Assembly (NCBI GenBank): GCA_019873645.1
Contig: JAIOAX010000016.1
Location: 1-64,000, forward strand
Length of the DNA: 64,000 nt
Direction of reading: 5' to 3'
DNA from: Chloroflexota bacterium
GTDB lineage: Bacteria > Chloroflexota > Anaerolineae > B4-G1 > SLSP01
Below are positions 18,105-28,900 of this stretch, piece by piece. The first letter of the stretch is position 1. Every line of letters begins with the position of its first letter. A program made the translations under genes and the position numbers. The notes beneath the pieces are model-generated. The model did no database searches and was not told the origin of the DNA. It saw only the letters and a program-made list of their open reading frames with translations.

Positions 18105-20111
18105 ATGCCAAAAACAACCTTAGACCAAAACTGTATCAACGCCCTGCGCGTCCTGGCAATGGATGGCGTCCAGAAGGCCAAGTCCGGTCATCCCGGTATG
18201 CCGATGGGCATGGCCGACGTCGCTTACGTCTTGTGGACGCGCCACCTCAAGCATAACCCGCGCAATCCACGTTGGCCTAACCGCGACCGGTTTGTGCTTT
18301 CCGCTGGCCATGGCTCGATGTTGCTCTACAGTCTGCTGTACCTTACCGGCTATCCCATGACATTGGAAGACCTCAAGCAATTCCGGCAATGGGAAAGCAA
18401 GACTCCGGGCCATCCTGAATACGATCTCGACCTCGGCATCGAAACAACCACCGGGCCGCTGGGCCAGGGTTTTGCCAATGGCGTCGGCATGGCAATCGCG
18501 CAAAAACATCTGGCGGCGCGTTTCAACCGTCCTGACTATGTGGTGTTCGATCATTTCATCTACGCCATCGTCTCTGACGGTGATATGATGGAAGGCATTT
18601 CTCATGAAGCCGCTTCGCTCGCCGGCCATCTGGGGCTGGATAGTCTGATCTACCTCTACGATGACAACGGCATTTCCATCGAAGGTTCCACCGACATCGC
18701 CTTTACCGAGGACGTGGCCGCGCGTTTCCGCGCTTACGGCTGGCATGTACAAAGCGTGGACGGCCACGACATTGACGCGATTGACGCCGCCATCCGCGCC
18801 GCCAAAGCAGTCAAAGGCCAACCGCACCTCATCGTCTGTGCCACCAAGATCGCCTACGGCAGTCCGAATATGCAAGGCAGTGAGAAAGCCCATGGTTCCC
18901 CGCTCGGCGATGAAGAAGTCCGCCTCACCAAAGAGAATTTGGGCTGGCCTTCGCCGGAACCGTTCTTCGTCCCTAACGATGTGATTGCGCACTACCGCCT
19001 CGCCGTCCCACAAGGTGAGCGCGCCGAGGCCAAATGGCGCGACTTGCTCACCGCTTACGAAGCTGCGTATCCACAGGAAGCAGCCGAATTACAACGTGTC
19101 CTCAAGGGCGAGCTGCCCGAAGGTTGGGAGAAAGCCGTGCCGCGCTTCCGCCCCGACAGCGGCGCCATCGCCACCCGCGCCGCTTCCGGCAAAGTGCTCA
19201 ACGCTATCGCGCCGGCCTTACCGGAGCTGCTCGGCGGGTCGGCCGACCTGGAGCCGTCGAACAACACGTATCTCAAAGGCTTCGGCGACTTCTCAAAGGA
19301 GAATCCACTGGGGCGCAACTTCCATTTCGGGGTGCGTGAACACGCCATGTGCAGCCTGCTCAATGGGATGACGCTCTACGGCGGACTGCGAGTCTACGGC
19401 GGCACGTTTCTAGTTTTCTCCGACTACGCCCGTCCGGCGGTGCGCCTCGCCGCGCTGATGAAGTTGCCGGTCATCTACGTCTTCACCCACGATTCCATTT
19501 ATGTAGGCGAGGATGGCCCAACGCACGAGCCGGTAGAGCACGTTATGTCGCTGCGCCTCATCCCCGGCCTGACGGTCATCCGCCCGGCGGACGCCAACGA
19601 AACCGCGGCTGCGTGGAAGGTGGCGCTCGAACACAAGAACGGTCCCGTCGCCCTGGCCTTGACGCGCCAGAATCTGCCCATCCTGCCGGAGGCTGCCGAT
19701 CTGGCGTTGGAAGGTGTGGCGCGCGGCGCGTACATCCTCAGCGAGTCACCGCTGGAGCGCGTGGATCTCATCCTCATTGCTACCGGCTCCGAAGTCGCCG
19801 ATGCGCTGGCAGCGCAGAAGTTGCTCCAGGAACGACACGTCGGCGCGCGGGTGGTGAGTATGCCCTCCTGGGAACTCTTCGAGCAACAGCCGCTCTTTTA
19901 CAAACACACCGTCCTGCCGCCCAATGTCATCAGGCGACTGGCGATTGAGGTAGGCGTCACGCTGGGGTGGGAACGCTATGTGGGCAGCTACGGCGACACC
20001 ATCGGCCTGGATCGTTTCGGGGCATCCGCACCGTACCAGCGCCTCAAGGAAGAATTCGGCTTCACTCCCGCCCAGATTGCCGAGCGCGCTATGAAGCTAA
20101 TGGCGGAGTGA
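18105..20111 (+). CDS. tkt: Transketolase
   Basis: A cytosolic, thiamine-diphosphate-dependent enzyme that moves two-carbon units between sugars in the pentose phosphate pathway. At 668 residues it has the usual length. The N-terminal domain carries [43 protein letters not shown] and the ThDP/metal segment [13 protein letters not shown] ... YDDNGIS. The pyrimidine-domain Glu lies in [22 protein letters not shown] lies six bases before the ATG. A strong terminator follows at 20151-20185, inside the open frame of the next gene. Confidence 0.97.
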   Translation: MPKTTLDQNCINALRVLAMDGVQKAKSGHPGMPMGMADVAYVLWTRHLKHNPRNPRWPNRDRFVLSAGHGSMLLYSLLYLTGYPMTLEDLKQFRQWESKTPGHPEYDLDLGIETTTGPLGQGFANGVGMAIAQKHLAARFNRPDYVVFDHFIYAIVSDGDMMEGISHEAASLAGHLGLDSLIYLYDDNGISIEGSTDIAFTEDVAARFRAYGWHVQSVDGHDIDAIDAAIRAAKAVKGQPHLIVCATKIAYGSPNMQGSEKAHGSPLGDEEVRLTKENLGWPSPEPFFVPNDVIAHYRLAVPQGERAEAKWRDLLTAYEAAYPQEAAELQRVLKGELPEGWEKAVPRFRPDSGAIATRAASGKVLNAIAPALPELLGGSADLEPSNNTYLKGFGDFSKENPLGRNFHFGVREHAMCSLLNGMTLYGGLRVYGGTFLVFSDYARPAVRLAALMKLPVIYVFTHDSIYVGEDGPTHEPVEHVMSLRLIPGLTVIRPADANETAAAWKVALEHKNGPVALALTRQNLPILPEAADLALEGVARGAYILSESPLERVDLILIATGSEVADALAAQKLLQERHVGARVVSMPSWELFEQQPLFYKHTVLPPNVIRRLAIEVGVTLGWERYVGSYGDTIGLDRFGASAPYQRLKEEFGFTPAQIAERAMKLMAE

Positions 20112-20114
20112 TGC

Positions 20115-22892
20115 TTGGCCGACAAACACCCGGCAACCCAAGCAACCCAAGAAAATCGCGCGTCCCATCCCGGCGCGCGATTTTCCCATCCCTCCCCTCC
20201 CTCTTCCCGTCTACTGTCTACCGTCTACCGTCTACCGTCTCCCCCCCGTCTACTGTCTACCGCCTACTGTCTACTCCTCATCTGGCTCGCCTTTTTCATA
20301 CTTTACGCCGCCACCACCGCGCGCGATGTACTCCCGGCCGATAGCGGCGAATTCCAGCTCACTGCCGCACGCTGGGGGATTGCGCACCCACCGGGGTATC
20401 CGCTGTACACCATCGCCAGTGCGTTATGGATGCGTCTGTTTCGCTTCGGTGGCCCGTTCTTTGCCGTCAACCTCTTCAGCGCGGCGTTAGCGGCGACCAC
20501 GCTCGTGCTCATCGCGCAGGCCGTGCGCGTCTGGGCCGGTGCGTGGGGTTACCCAACACGCGCAGCAATGGTTGGTGGACTGGCAGCGACGTTGCTGTTC
20601 GGCGGGGCGTCCACGTTCTGGGCGCAGGCGACGATGGCTAACATCCGCATGCCGACCATGCTTTTTGAAGCCTGGGGTTTTCTGGCGCTGGCGCGCTACC
20701 GCGCCGCGCAAACAAGAAGGCAGCGTAGCAAAATCCCACCGCTGCTCGAACTTGCACTGGCTCTTGGATTGGGCGTGGGGCATCACCCTTCGCTCATCTT
20801 CGTCGCCGCAGGATGGGCGCTCTACCTGGTGTTGATGGATCCACGCCTGGTCATCCAGCCGCGCCGCTGGTGGAAGGCCGTAGTTGTGGCAGCGTTGGCG
20901 TGGCTGATTCCCCAACTCTATCTGCCGCTGCGCGATAGCATGCCCAACGTCCCCCTTGCGCCCGGCAACCTGGCGACGTGGTCGGGATTCTGGGATCACG
21001 TGCTGGCGCGCGGCTTTGAGGGCGATATGTTCGCCTTCGCTACGCGAAATGATCTGGCGTTGCGCCTGCCCCTGCTCCCCACCCTTTTTCGCCTGCAATT
21101 TCCGCCGCTTTTCCTGGTGGTCATCGGCCTGAGCTGGCTGTGGCTGCTGCGCCGCGAAGGCAAACTCGCCGCAGCGTTGGGGGTTGCGTGGGCGATCCAT
21201 ACCTTCGTCACCATCACCTACCGCGCCCCGCAAACTATCGAGTACCTGATGCCGGCCTATGTGCCAATGGTGATTGTGTTTGGGCTGGGGGTGAGTGGAA
21301 TTACGAATTATGAATCGGCGAATCGGCGAGTCAGAGAATCAAAGAATCGGCGAATGAGCGAATCGGCGAATCGGCGAATCGGCAAATCAGCAAATCACGA
21401 ATCACTCCTTACTCCATACTCCATACTCCATACTCCTTACTCCTTACTCCTTACTCGTTACTCATTACTCATTACCTACAGTCTCTTGCTCCTTCGCCTT
21501 ATCGTTCACGTGCCGGATTTCGCCGTTCTCGCCGCCGATACCTCCATTCGTGCACGCAGCGCGCCGTTGTTGGAAGCGGCACCGCCGGATGCGTTGATCC
21601 TCGCCGACTGGCATTGGGCGACGCCGTTGTGGGCGCTGCAACAGGTGGAAGGACGCAATCCACAGGTAGAAGTGGCTTATGTCTACCCCGTCGCAGGAAA
21701 AGAGTACGAGGAAGTGTGGCGACGGCGCGCTGAGGAAGCTGGAAATCGGGCGCTGTTCACAACGCACGGTTACACGTGGGAGGGGTGGACCTCCACGCCG
21801 GTGGGCGGCGGGTTCCGCTTTTACCGGCGCCCGCTGACCGCGCTGCCGAAGGGACTGGACTTCACGCCGTTGGACGCCGATCTGGGCGTAGTGCGGATAT
21901 TGGGCTACCGCCTTGTCGGAGAAATCCAGCCGGGGCGTCAGGTGGAATTGCATCTGGCGTGGCAGGCGACCGCCCCACAGGAACCGGCGCCGTCTTTCAC
22001 CGCGCGCCTATGGGACGCCAATGGCGCACTGCTGGCGCAAAGCGACCGCTGGTTGGGCAGCGATACGGCAACAGGTGAGATTCGCTTCACCCATCTGGTA
22101 TGGCAATTGCCGGTGGATCGCTGCACGGAGACCCTCTACCCCACCCTTGGCACGTACACGGTTGCCGATGGGACATTCAAAGATTTGGGCAGCGTTGCCT
22201 TTCCCGAACTGCACAGTCCCTGCGATTTTCCGACGTTGCCGGTGACCCGCTTCTGGCCCGGCGTGATCCTCAACGGCGGGCCGTGGTTGCGCGGCGTTGA
22301 CTACAACGTACGCGATGGCGATGCACTGGCCTATCTGCACTGGTGCGGGCCGGGGCAGGCGTTGGTTGTCCAATCCGGCAATGAACGCGCGTTCGTTCAG
22401 CCATTGAAAACCGGTGAGTGCCAGACAGTACGGTTGCCCGTCCCCAAAGATATGCCCCCACAGCTCATGTTCACCCGCGCCGATGGCCGTCCGGCGCGCT
22501 GGTTTGGCCTGGCGCTGCCCAAACCAGCATCCAGCGAACGCTACATCCCCTTCGGCGACGAAATGGTACTGACCGGCAGCACAACAGCGCAGCGCGATGA
22601 CACGCTCGTGCTCAACCTGCGCTGGCGCGTGGCGCGGCCCATCGTCAACGATTATGCCGTCAGCGCGCGGCTGCTCGGCGCAAATGGCGCATGGCTGGGG
22701 ATGCACGACATTCAGCCTGGCCTGGGCGCACTGCCCACGCTTAAATGGATTGTCCGCGACGGTGTGCTGCTCGATCCGCATCCCTATACGGTGACAGAAC
22801 GTCCAACGCATGTCGCCCTCGCCGTCTACGAACGCTTCCGCCTCACGCCGCTCGCCGGGCCAGAGGGAGAGGTGGCGACGTTTCCCCAATGA
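20115..22892 (+). CDS. DUF2723 family membrane protein, uncertain start
   Basis: A large polytopic membrane protein of the DUF2723 family, thought to be GT-C-like transferases using lipid-linked sugars. The family signature DSGEFQLTAARWGIAHPPGYPLY follows the first helix; about ten hydrophobic helices extend to around residue 460, then a soluble, probably extracellular domain runs to residue 925. The only start codon before the signature is a TTG at 20115, six bases after GGAG and four bases past the tkt stop. However, the first 55 codons cross the tkt terminator and a TCTACCG-type repeat, so the true N-terminus is doubtful. A second repeat encodes residues about 394-455. Confidence 0.75.
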   Translation: MADKHPATQATQENRASHPGARFSHPSPPSSRLLSTVYRLPSPPRLLSTAYCLLLIWLAFFILYAATTARDVLPADSGEFQLTAARWGIAHPPGYPLYTIASALWMRLFRFGGPFFAVNLFSAALAATTLVLIAQAVRVWAGAWGYPTRAAMVGGLAATLLFGGASTFWAQATMANIRMPTMLFEAWGFLALARYRAAQTRRQRSKIPPLLELALALGLGVGHHPSLIFVAAGWALYLVLMDPRLVIQPRRWWKAVVVAALAWLIPQLYLPLRDSMPNVPLAPGNLATWSGFWDHVLARGFEGDMFAFATRNDLALRLPLLPTLFRLQFPPLFLVVIGLSWLWLLRREGKLAAALGVAWAIHTFVTITYRAPQTIEYLMPAYVPMVIVFGLGVSGITNYESANRRVRESKNRRMSESANRRIGKSANHESLLTPYSILHTPYSLLLTRYSLLITYSLLLLRLIVHVPDFAVLAADTSIRARSAPLLEAAPPDALILADWHWATPLWALQQVEGRNPQVEVAYVYPVAGKEYEEVWRRRAEEAGNRALFTTHGYTWEGWTSTPVGGGFRFYRRPLTALPKGLDFTPLDADLGVVRILGYRLVGEIQPGRQVELHLAWQATAPQEPAPSFTARLWDANGALLAQSDRWLGSDTATGEIRFTHLVWQLPVDRCTETLYPTLGTYTVADGTFKDLGSVAFPELHSPCDFPTLPVTRFWPGVILNGGPWLRGVDYNVRDGDALAYLHWCGPGQALVVQSGNERAFVQPLKTGECQTVRLPVPKDMPPQLMFTRADGRPARWFGLALPKPASSERYIPFGDEMVLTGSTTAQRDDTLVLNLRWRVARPIVNDYAVSARLLGANGAWLGMHDIQPGLGALPTLKWIVRDGVLLDPHPYTVTERPTHVALAVYERFRLTPLAGPEGEVATFPQ
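20151..20185 (+). terminator. Rho-independent terminator of tkt
   Basis: A perfect 12-bp stem pairs GAAAATCGCGCG with CGCGCGATTTTC around an 11-base loop, ending in a T run. It lies 40 bp past the tkt stop and inside the 5' part of the next open frame. Confidence 0.75.
20197..20282. repeat. TCTACCG / TCTACTG heptamer tract
   Basis: Heptamers related to TCTACCG and TCTACTG run tandemly from about 20208, broken once by a C run. They encode RLLSTVYRLPSPPRLLSTA just before the first membrane helix of the DUF2723 protein. Confidence 0.7.
21297..21480. repeat. Composite STRR-like repeat in the DUF2723 gene
   Basis: About twelve octamers of the GAATCGGC type (about 21308-21405) are followed by about ten heptamers of the TACTCCN type (about 21409-21477). 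The frame stays open, encoding a basic/serine-rich stretch and then TPYSxL-type units. The same two-part order occurs at 48756-48844. Confidence 0.8.
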
Positions 22893-22931
22893 GAATTCCA
22901 ACCGCGAAGCGCACAAATTTTTTAGACAATC

Positions 22932-22963
22932 AAAACGCCCGCAGTGACCACCGCGGGCGTTTT
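22932..22963. terminator. Bidirectional Rho-independent terminator
   Basis: AAAACGCCCGC pairs with GCGGGCGTTTT around a 10-base loop, giving an A run on one side and a T run on the other. It serves the convergent DUF2723 (plus) and giant subtilase (minus) genes. Confidence 0.85.
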
Positions 22964-22983
22964 GAAATTATTGGGTGAAACGC

Positions 22984-25900
22984 TTAGGGCACGTTCCGCA
23001 TCACCAGCGGCAAGTAGATGGCACGCGGTCTGACAATGATACTCCTCTCACGCGCGACGCCGTTCGGTGTGCAGGCGTTGAAAACCGTCAACGTCACGTT
23101 GTAGCTCTGAGCCGTCGTCAGCGTTGGGAAGGTGTGGGTGACGCTGCTGCCGCTCTTACTCTCACCAGCGATGTTCCAGGTATAGGTGAACGGTGCCGTA
23201 CCCGTCAACACACTGGCATTGAAGGTGACCACCTCGCCGCCAAATGGTTGCGTCGGAGACCAGCTAAAGTCCACACCGGCCACCTGGATGCACGATTGCG
23301 TGAAGGTTGCCGTGACGACCTTGTTGCCGTTCATCGTGATGTTGGCCGGGTTCGTCGTACCGCTCAGGGCGCCACTCCAGCCGGCGAAGCTCCACCCCGG
23401 ATCGGCGGTCGCGGTCAGTGTCACCACGTCGCCGTAGTGGTAGGTCGCCTGGTTGGGAGCCTTCGCCACCGCGCCGTTGCCCACGATGTTCACATCCAGC
23501 GTGTATTCATCCTGTGTGAAGGTCGCTGTGACGACAGTATGGCCGCGGATTGTCACCTGTGTCGGGTTGCCCGTCAGGCCACCGCTCCACCCCGCGAACG
23601 TCCAGCCCGGATCGGCGGTTGCGGTCAGTGTCACCACGTCGCCGTAGTGGTAGGTCGTCTGGTTGGGAGCCTTCGCCACCGCGCCGCTGCCGACGATGTT
23701 CACATCCAGTGTGTACTCATCCTGTGTGAAGGTCGCCGTGACGACGGTATGGCCGTGGATCGTCACTTGCGTCGGATTGCCCGTCAGGCCGCCGCTCCAG
23801 CCGGCGAAGCTCCACCCCGGATCGGCGGTTGCGGTCAGCGTCACCACATCGCCGTAGTGGTAAGTTGCCTGGTCGGGAGCCTTCGCCACTGCGCCGCTGC
23901 CCACGACGTTCACATCCAGCGTGTATTCATCCTGCGTGAAGGTCGCCGTGACGACTTTGTTGCCGTCCATCGTGAGGTTGGCCGGGTTCGTCATGCCGCT
24001 CAGGTCGCCACTCCAGCCGACGAAGCGCCAGTTGGGATCGGCTGTGGCTATCAAGGTCACAAGCGTTCCGGTGACAAATTCCGTTCCCGGCGGCGTCCAC
24101 GTCACCGTCCCGTTGCCTACGGTGTTCACGTCCAGGGTGTAGATCACCGGCGGCTGCGCCGTGAAGGTCGCCGTCACCGCTTTGTTGCCGTTGATGAGCA
24201 ATGGCTGCGGATTGACCAACCCACCCAGGTCGCCGCTCCACCCGCTGAAGTACCACCCCGGATCGGCGGTCGCCGTTAGCGTGACCACGTCGCCGTAGTG
24301 GTAGGTCGCCTGGTCGGGAGCCTTCGCCACCGCGCCGCTGCCCACGATGTTCACATCCAGCGTGTATTCATCCTGCGTGAAGGTCGCTGTGACGACAGTA
24401 TGGCCGCGGATTGTCACCTGTGTCGGGTTGCCCGTCAGGCCACCGCTCCACCCGGCGAAGCTCCACCCCGGATCGGCGGTCGCGGTCAGCGTCACCACGT
24501 CGCCGTAGTGGTAAGTCGCCTGGTCGGGAGCCTTCGCCACCGCGCCGCTGCCCACGACGTTCACATCCAGCGTGTACTCATCCTGCGTGAAGGTCGCCGT
24601 GACGACTTTGTTGCCGTCCATCGTGAGATTGGCCGGGTTCGTCATGCCGCTCAGGTCGCCGCTCCAACCGGCAAAGCTCCAACCGGGGTCGGGTGTGGCC
24701 GTCAGGGCCACAGGTGTACCGGAGACAAACACCGTTCCGGCCGGCACCCACGTCACCACGCCGTTACCTACGACGTTCACCGTCAGGGTATAGGTCTCCG
24801 GCGGCTGTGCCGTGAAGGTCGCCGTCACCGCTTTGTTGCCGTTGATGAGCAACGGCTGCGGATTGACCAACCCACCCAGGTCGCCGCTCCACCCGCTGAA
24901 GTACCACCCCGGATCGGCGGTCGCCGTTAGCGTGACCACGTCGCCGTAGTGGTAAGTCGCCTGGTCGGGAGCCTTCGCCACCGCGCCGTTGCCCACGATG
25001 TTCACATCCAGCGTGTATTCATCCTGTGTGAAGGTCGCTGTGACGACAGTATGGCCGCGGATTGTCACCTGTGTCGGGTTGCCCGTCAGGCCACCGCTCC
25101 ACCCCGCGAACGTCCAGCCCGGATCGGCGGTTGCGGTCAGTGTCACCACGTCGCCGTAGTGGTAGGTCGTCTGGTTGGGAGCCTTCGCCACCGCGCCGCT
25201 GCCGACGATGTTCACATCCAGTGTGTACTCATCCTGTGTGAAGGTCGCCGTGACGACGGTATGGCCGTGGATCGTCACTTGCGTCGGATTGCCCGTCAGG
25301 CCGCCGCTCCAGCCGGCGAAGCTCCACCCCGGATCGGCGGTTGCGGTCAGCGTCACCACATCGCCGTAGTGGTAAGTTGCCTGGTCGGGAGCCTTCGCCA
25401 CTGCGCCGCTGCCCACGACGTTCACATCCAGCGTGTATTCATCCTGCGTGAAGGTCGCCGTGACGACTTTGTTGCCGTCCATCGTGAGGTTGGCCGGGTT
25501 CGTCATGCCGCTCAGGTCGCCACTCCAGCCGACGAAGCGCCAGTTGGGATCGGCTGTGGCTATCAAGGTCACAAGCGTTCCGGTGACAAATTCCGTTCCC
25601 GGCGGCGTCCACGTCACCGTCCCGTTGCCTACGGTGTTCACGTCCAGGGTGTAGATCACCGGCGGCTGCGCCGTGAAGGTCGCCGTCACCGCTTTGTTGC
25701 CGTTGATGAGCAATGGCTGCGGATTGACCAACCCACCCAGGTCGCCGCTCCACCCGCTGAAGTACCACCCCGGATCGGCGGTCGCCGTTAGCGTGACCAC
25801 GTCGCCGTAGTGGTAGGTCGCCTGGTCGGGAGCCTTCGCCACCGCGCCGCTGCCCACGATGTTCACATCCAGCGTGTATTCATCCTGCGTGAAGGTCGCT

Positions 25901-28900
25901 GTGACGACAGTATGGCCGCGGATTGTCACCTGTGTCGGGTTGCCCGTCAGGCCACCGCTCCACCCGGCGAAGCTCCACCCCGGATCGGCGGTCGCGGTCA
26001 GCGTCACCACGTCGCCGTAGTGGTAAGTCGCCTGGTCGGGAGCCTTCGCCACCGCGCCGCTGCCCACGACGTTCACATCCAGCGTGTACTCATCCTGCGT
26101 GAAGGTCGCCGTGACGACTTTGTTGCCGTCCATCGTGAGATTGGCCGGGTTCGTCATGCCGCTCAGGTCGCCGCTCCAACCGGCAAAGCTCCAACCGGGG
26201 TCGGGTGTGGCCGTCAGGGCCACAGGTGTACCGGAGACAAACACCGTTCCGGCCGGCACCCACGTCACCACGCCGTTACCTACGACGTTCACCGTCAGGG
26301 TATAGGTCTCCGGCGGCTGTGCCGTGAAGGTCGCCGTCACCGCTTTGTTGCCGTTGATGAGCAACGGCTGCGGATTGACCAACCCACCCAGGTCGCCGCT
26401 CCACCCGCTGAAGTACCACCCCGGATCGGCGGTCGCCGTTAGCGTGACCACGTCGCCGTAGTGGTAAGTCGCCTGGTCGGGAGCCTTCGCCACCGCGCCG
26501 CTGCCCACGATGTTCACATCCAGCGTGTATTCATCCTGCGTGAAGGTCGCCGTGACGACGGTATGGCCGTGAATGGTCACTTGCTTCGGGTTGTCCGTCA
26601 CCCCGCCGTCCCATTCGGCGAACGTCCACCCCGGATCGGCGGTCGCGGTCAGCGTCACCACGTCGCCGTAGTGGTAGGTCGCCTGGTCGGGAGCCTTCGC
26701 CACCGCGCCGCTGCCCACGATGTTCACCGTCAACGTGTACTCATCCTGTGTGAAGGTCGCCGTGACAACGGTGTCGCCGAAGATCGTCACTTGCTTCGGG
26801 TTATCCGTCACCCCGCCGTCCCATTCGGCGAAGCTCCACCCCGGATCGGCGGTCGCCGTTAGCGTGACCACATCGCCATAGTGATAGGTCGCCTGGTCGG
26901 GAGCCTTCGCCACCGCGCCGCTGCCCACGACGTTCACATCCAGCGTGTACTCATCCTGCGTAAAGGTCGCCGTGACGACAGTATTGCCGTGGATCGTCAC
27001 TTGCTTCGGGTTGTCCGTCACCCCGCCGTCCCATTCGGCGAACGTCCACCCCGGATCGGCGGTCGCCGTTAGCGTGACCACATCGCCATAGTGATAGGTC
27101 GCCTGGTCGGGAGCCTTCGCCACCGCGCCGCTGCCCACGACGTTCACATCCAGCGTGTATTCATCCTGCGTGAAGGTCGCCGTGACAACGGTGTCGCCGA
27201 AGATCGTCACTTGCTTCGGGTTATCCGTCACCCCGCCGTCCCATTCGGCGAACGTCCACCCCGGATCGGCGGTCGCGGTCAGCGTCACCACATCGCCGTA
27301 GTGGTAAGTCGCCTGGTCGGGAGCCTTCGCCACTGCGCCGCTGCCCACGATGTTCACATCCAGCATGTACTCTGCGTAGACGGTCAATGCCGCGGTGTAG
27401 ACGTCGTAACCGCAGTCGTTGAGCGCCTGCAAAGTGACAGTGTAAGTGCCATCGGCAGGGTAGGTGTGCACAGGATCCACTTCATTGGATGTGACGCCGT
27501 CGCCGAAGTCCCAGAAGTAGCTGTGCGCGTGCAGCGAGGTGTTGGTGAAGCTAACCGTCAACTCGGAAGCCGAGGCATTGAAGCCGGCCACCGGCAGCGG
27601 CGTCACTTCCACCACATCCATCGCCGTGTCACAGCCGACGTCGTTGCAGACTTCCAGCGTGACCGTGTAGACGCCAGCGACAGTGTAGGCATGACTCACC
27701 GGATCGGCAGTCGCACGGGTCACGCTCGCGCCGTCGCCAAACCACCAGGTGTACTGATTGGCGAACGGTAAACCCTTATCACCGGTGAAGTAGAACCAGG
27801 CATCAGCGCCGATGCACACCGGCGTCGTCGCCGTAAAGGCCGCCGTGGGCGTCACCATCTGGCTGATGATGTGCATGAGCACCGGCACTCTCTGCCTGCC
27901 TTCAGCAGCGTTGTTGTTGACGAGCAAAGCGGCCGTGTAGTCGCCCAGCGGCATGGGGGTGCTATCGGTATAGAGAGCGGTGAACATAACGGCGACATTT
28001 GCCGTATCGCCGGCCGCCACCGTTCCACTAACCGGCTCCTCCCATACCCAGGGCACATCGCCAGTCGGGATAAAGCTGTAGCCCCACAACAGCGTGTTTT
28101 CCATAATCAAACCGGCATCCCACCCCCAGGCATGCGCAACTTCAAGGGGCTGACCAAAGGCAATCAGCCACCCGGCGCCCAGTCCGTACTCCACGATGGT
28201 CGGCTGCCCGCCAGTCACTTCACTGGCGATGATATGGGCGTTGGCCGGCAAGTTGAGGAAGTGACCGTGGCTGGCACTATTCCCATAGAATGGGCTAGGT
28301 ACACCCTGCACTACTGGATGCGCGGGATCGTTGATCACGTTGGAGTCTTCATAAGCCTGCGCCCAGTTCATCCCGCCGGGCAACGGCGCGGTAAGCGCTC
28401 CGCCATTCCAACCACTGTCGGCAGAGAAGAAATTGAGGAAGCCGCCCGCCGCGACGTAATCCTCAAACTTGCCCACATAAGCCGCGTAGTTATCGTAGAA
28501 CGTCTGGGGCTGGTCGCTAGAGATGACAATCATCCCGAATTGGTTAAAGTCGAGTGTGCCAAACTCGGCCGATGTGTGGACTTCGTAGGGGATGCCCTGC
28601 GCCGTCAGGAAAGCCTCAACATCGGTAGTCCCCCAGGGGTCCGCATCTTTGAAGACCGCCGCCGTCCCGCCGAGCAGGTAGGTGCGCGCCAACTGCGACC
28701 TGGACAAAGACGGCTTGTACGCCGTCGGCGCTGTGGCCGAATCGCCAACAACGGGCGGGAATACCGACCGCGCCAGAGTCAGGGTGCTCTCGGTTTCCAG
28801 AATCTCGTAGGTCAGGTCTTGGCCGCCCTTGTTGAGCAAGTCCAGGCTAACCGGATGTGTGTAAACCTCCGTGCCGTAAAGCACCCAGGCTTCCAGCTTG

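Noticed and set aside
20111..20344. An ATG overlapping the tkt stop (ATGA-like) as the start of the DUF2723 gene
   Set aside because: That ATG is in a different frame from the DUF2723 signature and its frame ends near 20344.
22975..26862. Long plus-strand open frames opposite the InlB-like repeats
   Set aside because: They repeat with the same period as the antisense gene, lack ribosome sites and encode Arg/His-rich text typical of antisense reading of a GC-rich gene.
23300..27400. Regular about 210-bp repeats resembling an array (CRISPR-like or satellite)
   Set aside because: They are the coding sequence of InlB-like protein repeats on the minus strand, far too long and without unique spacers.
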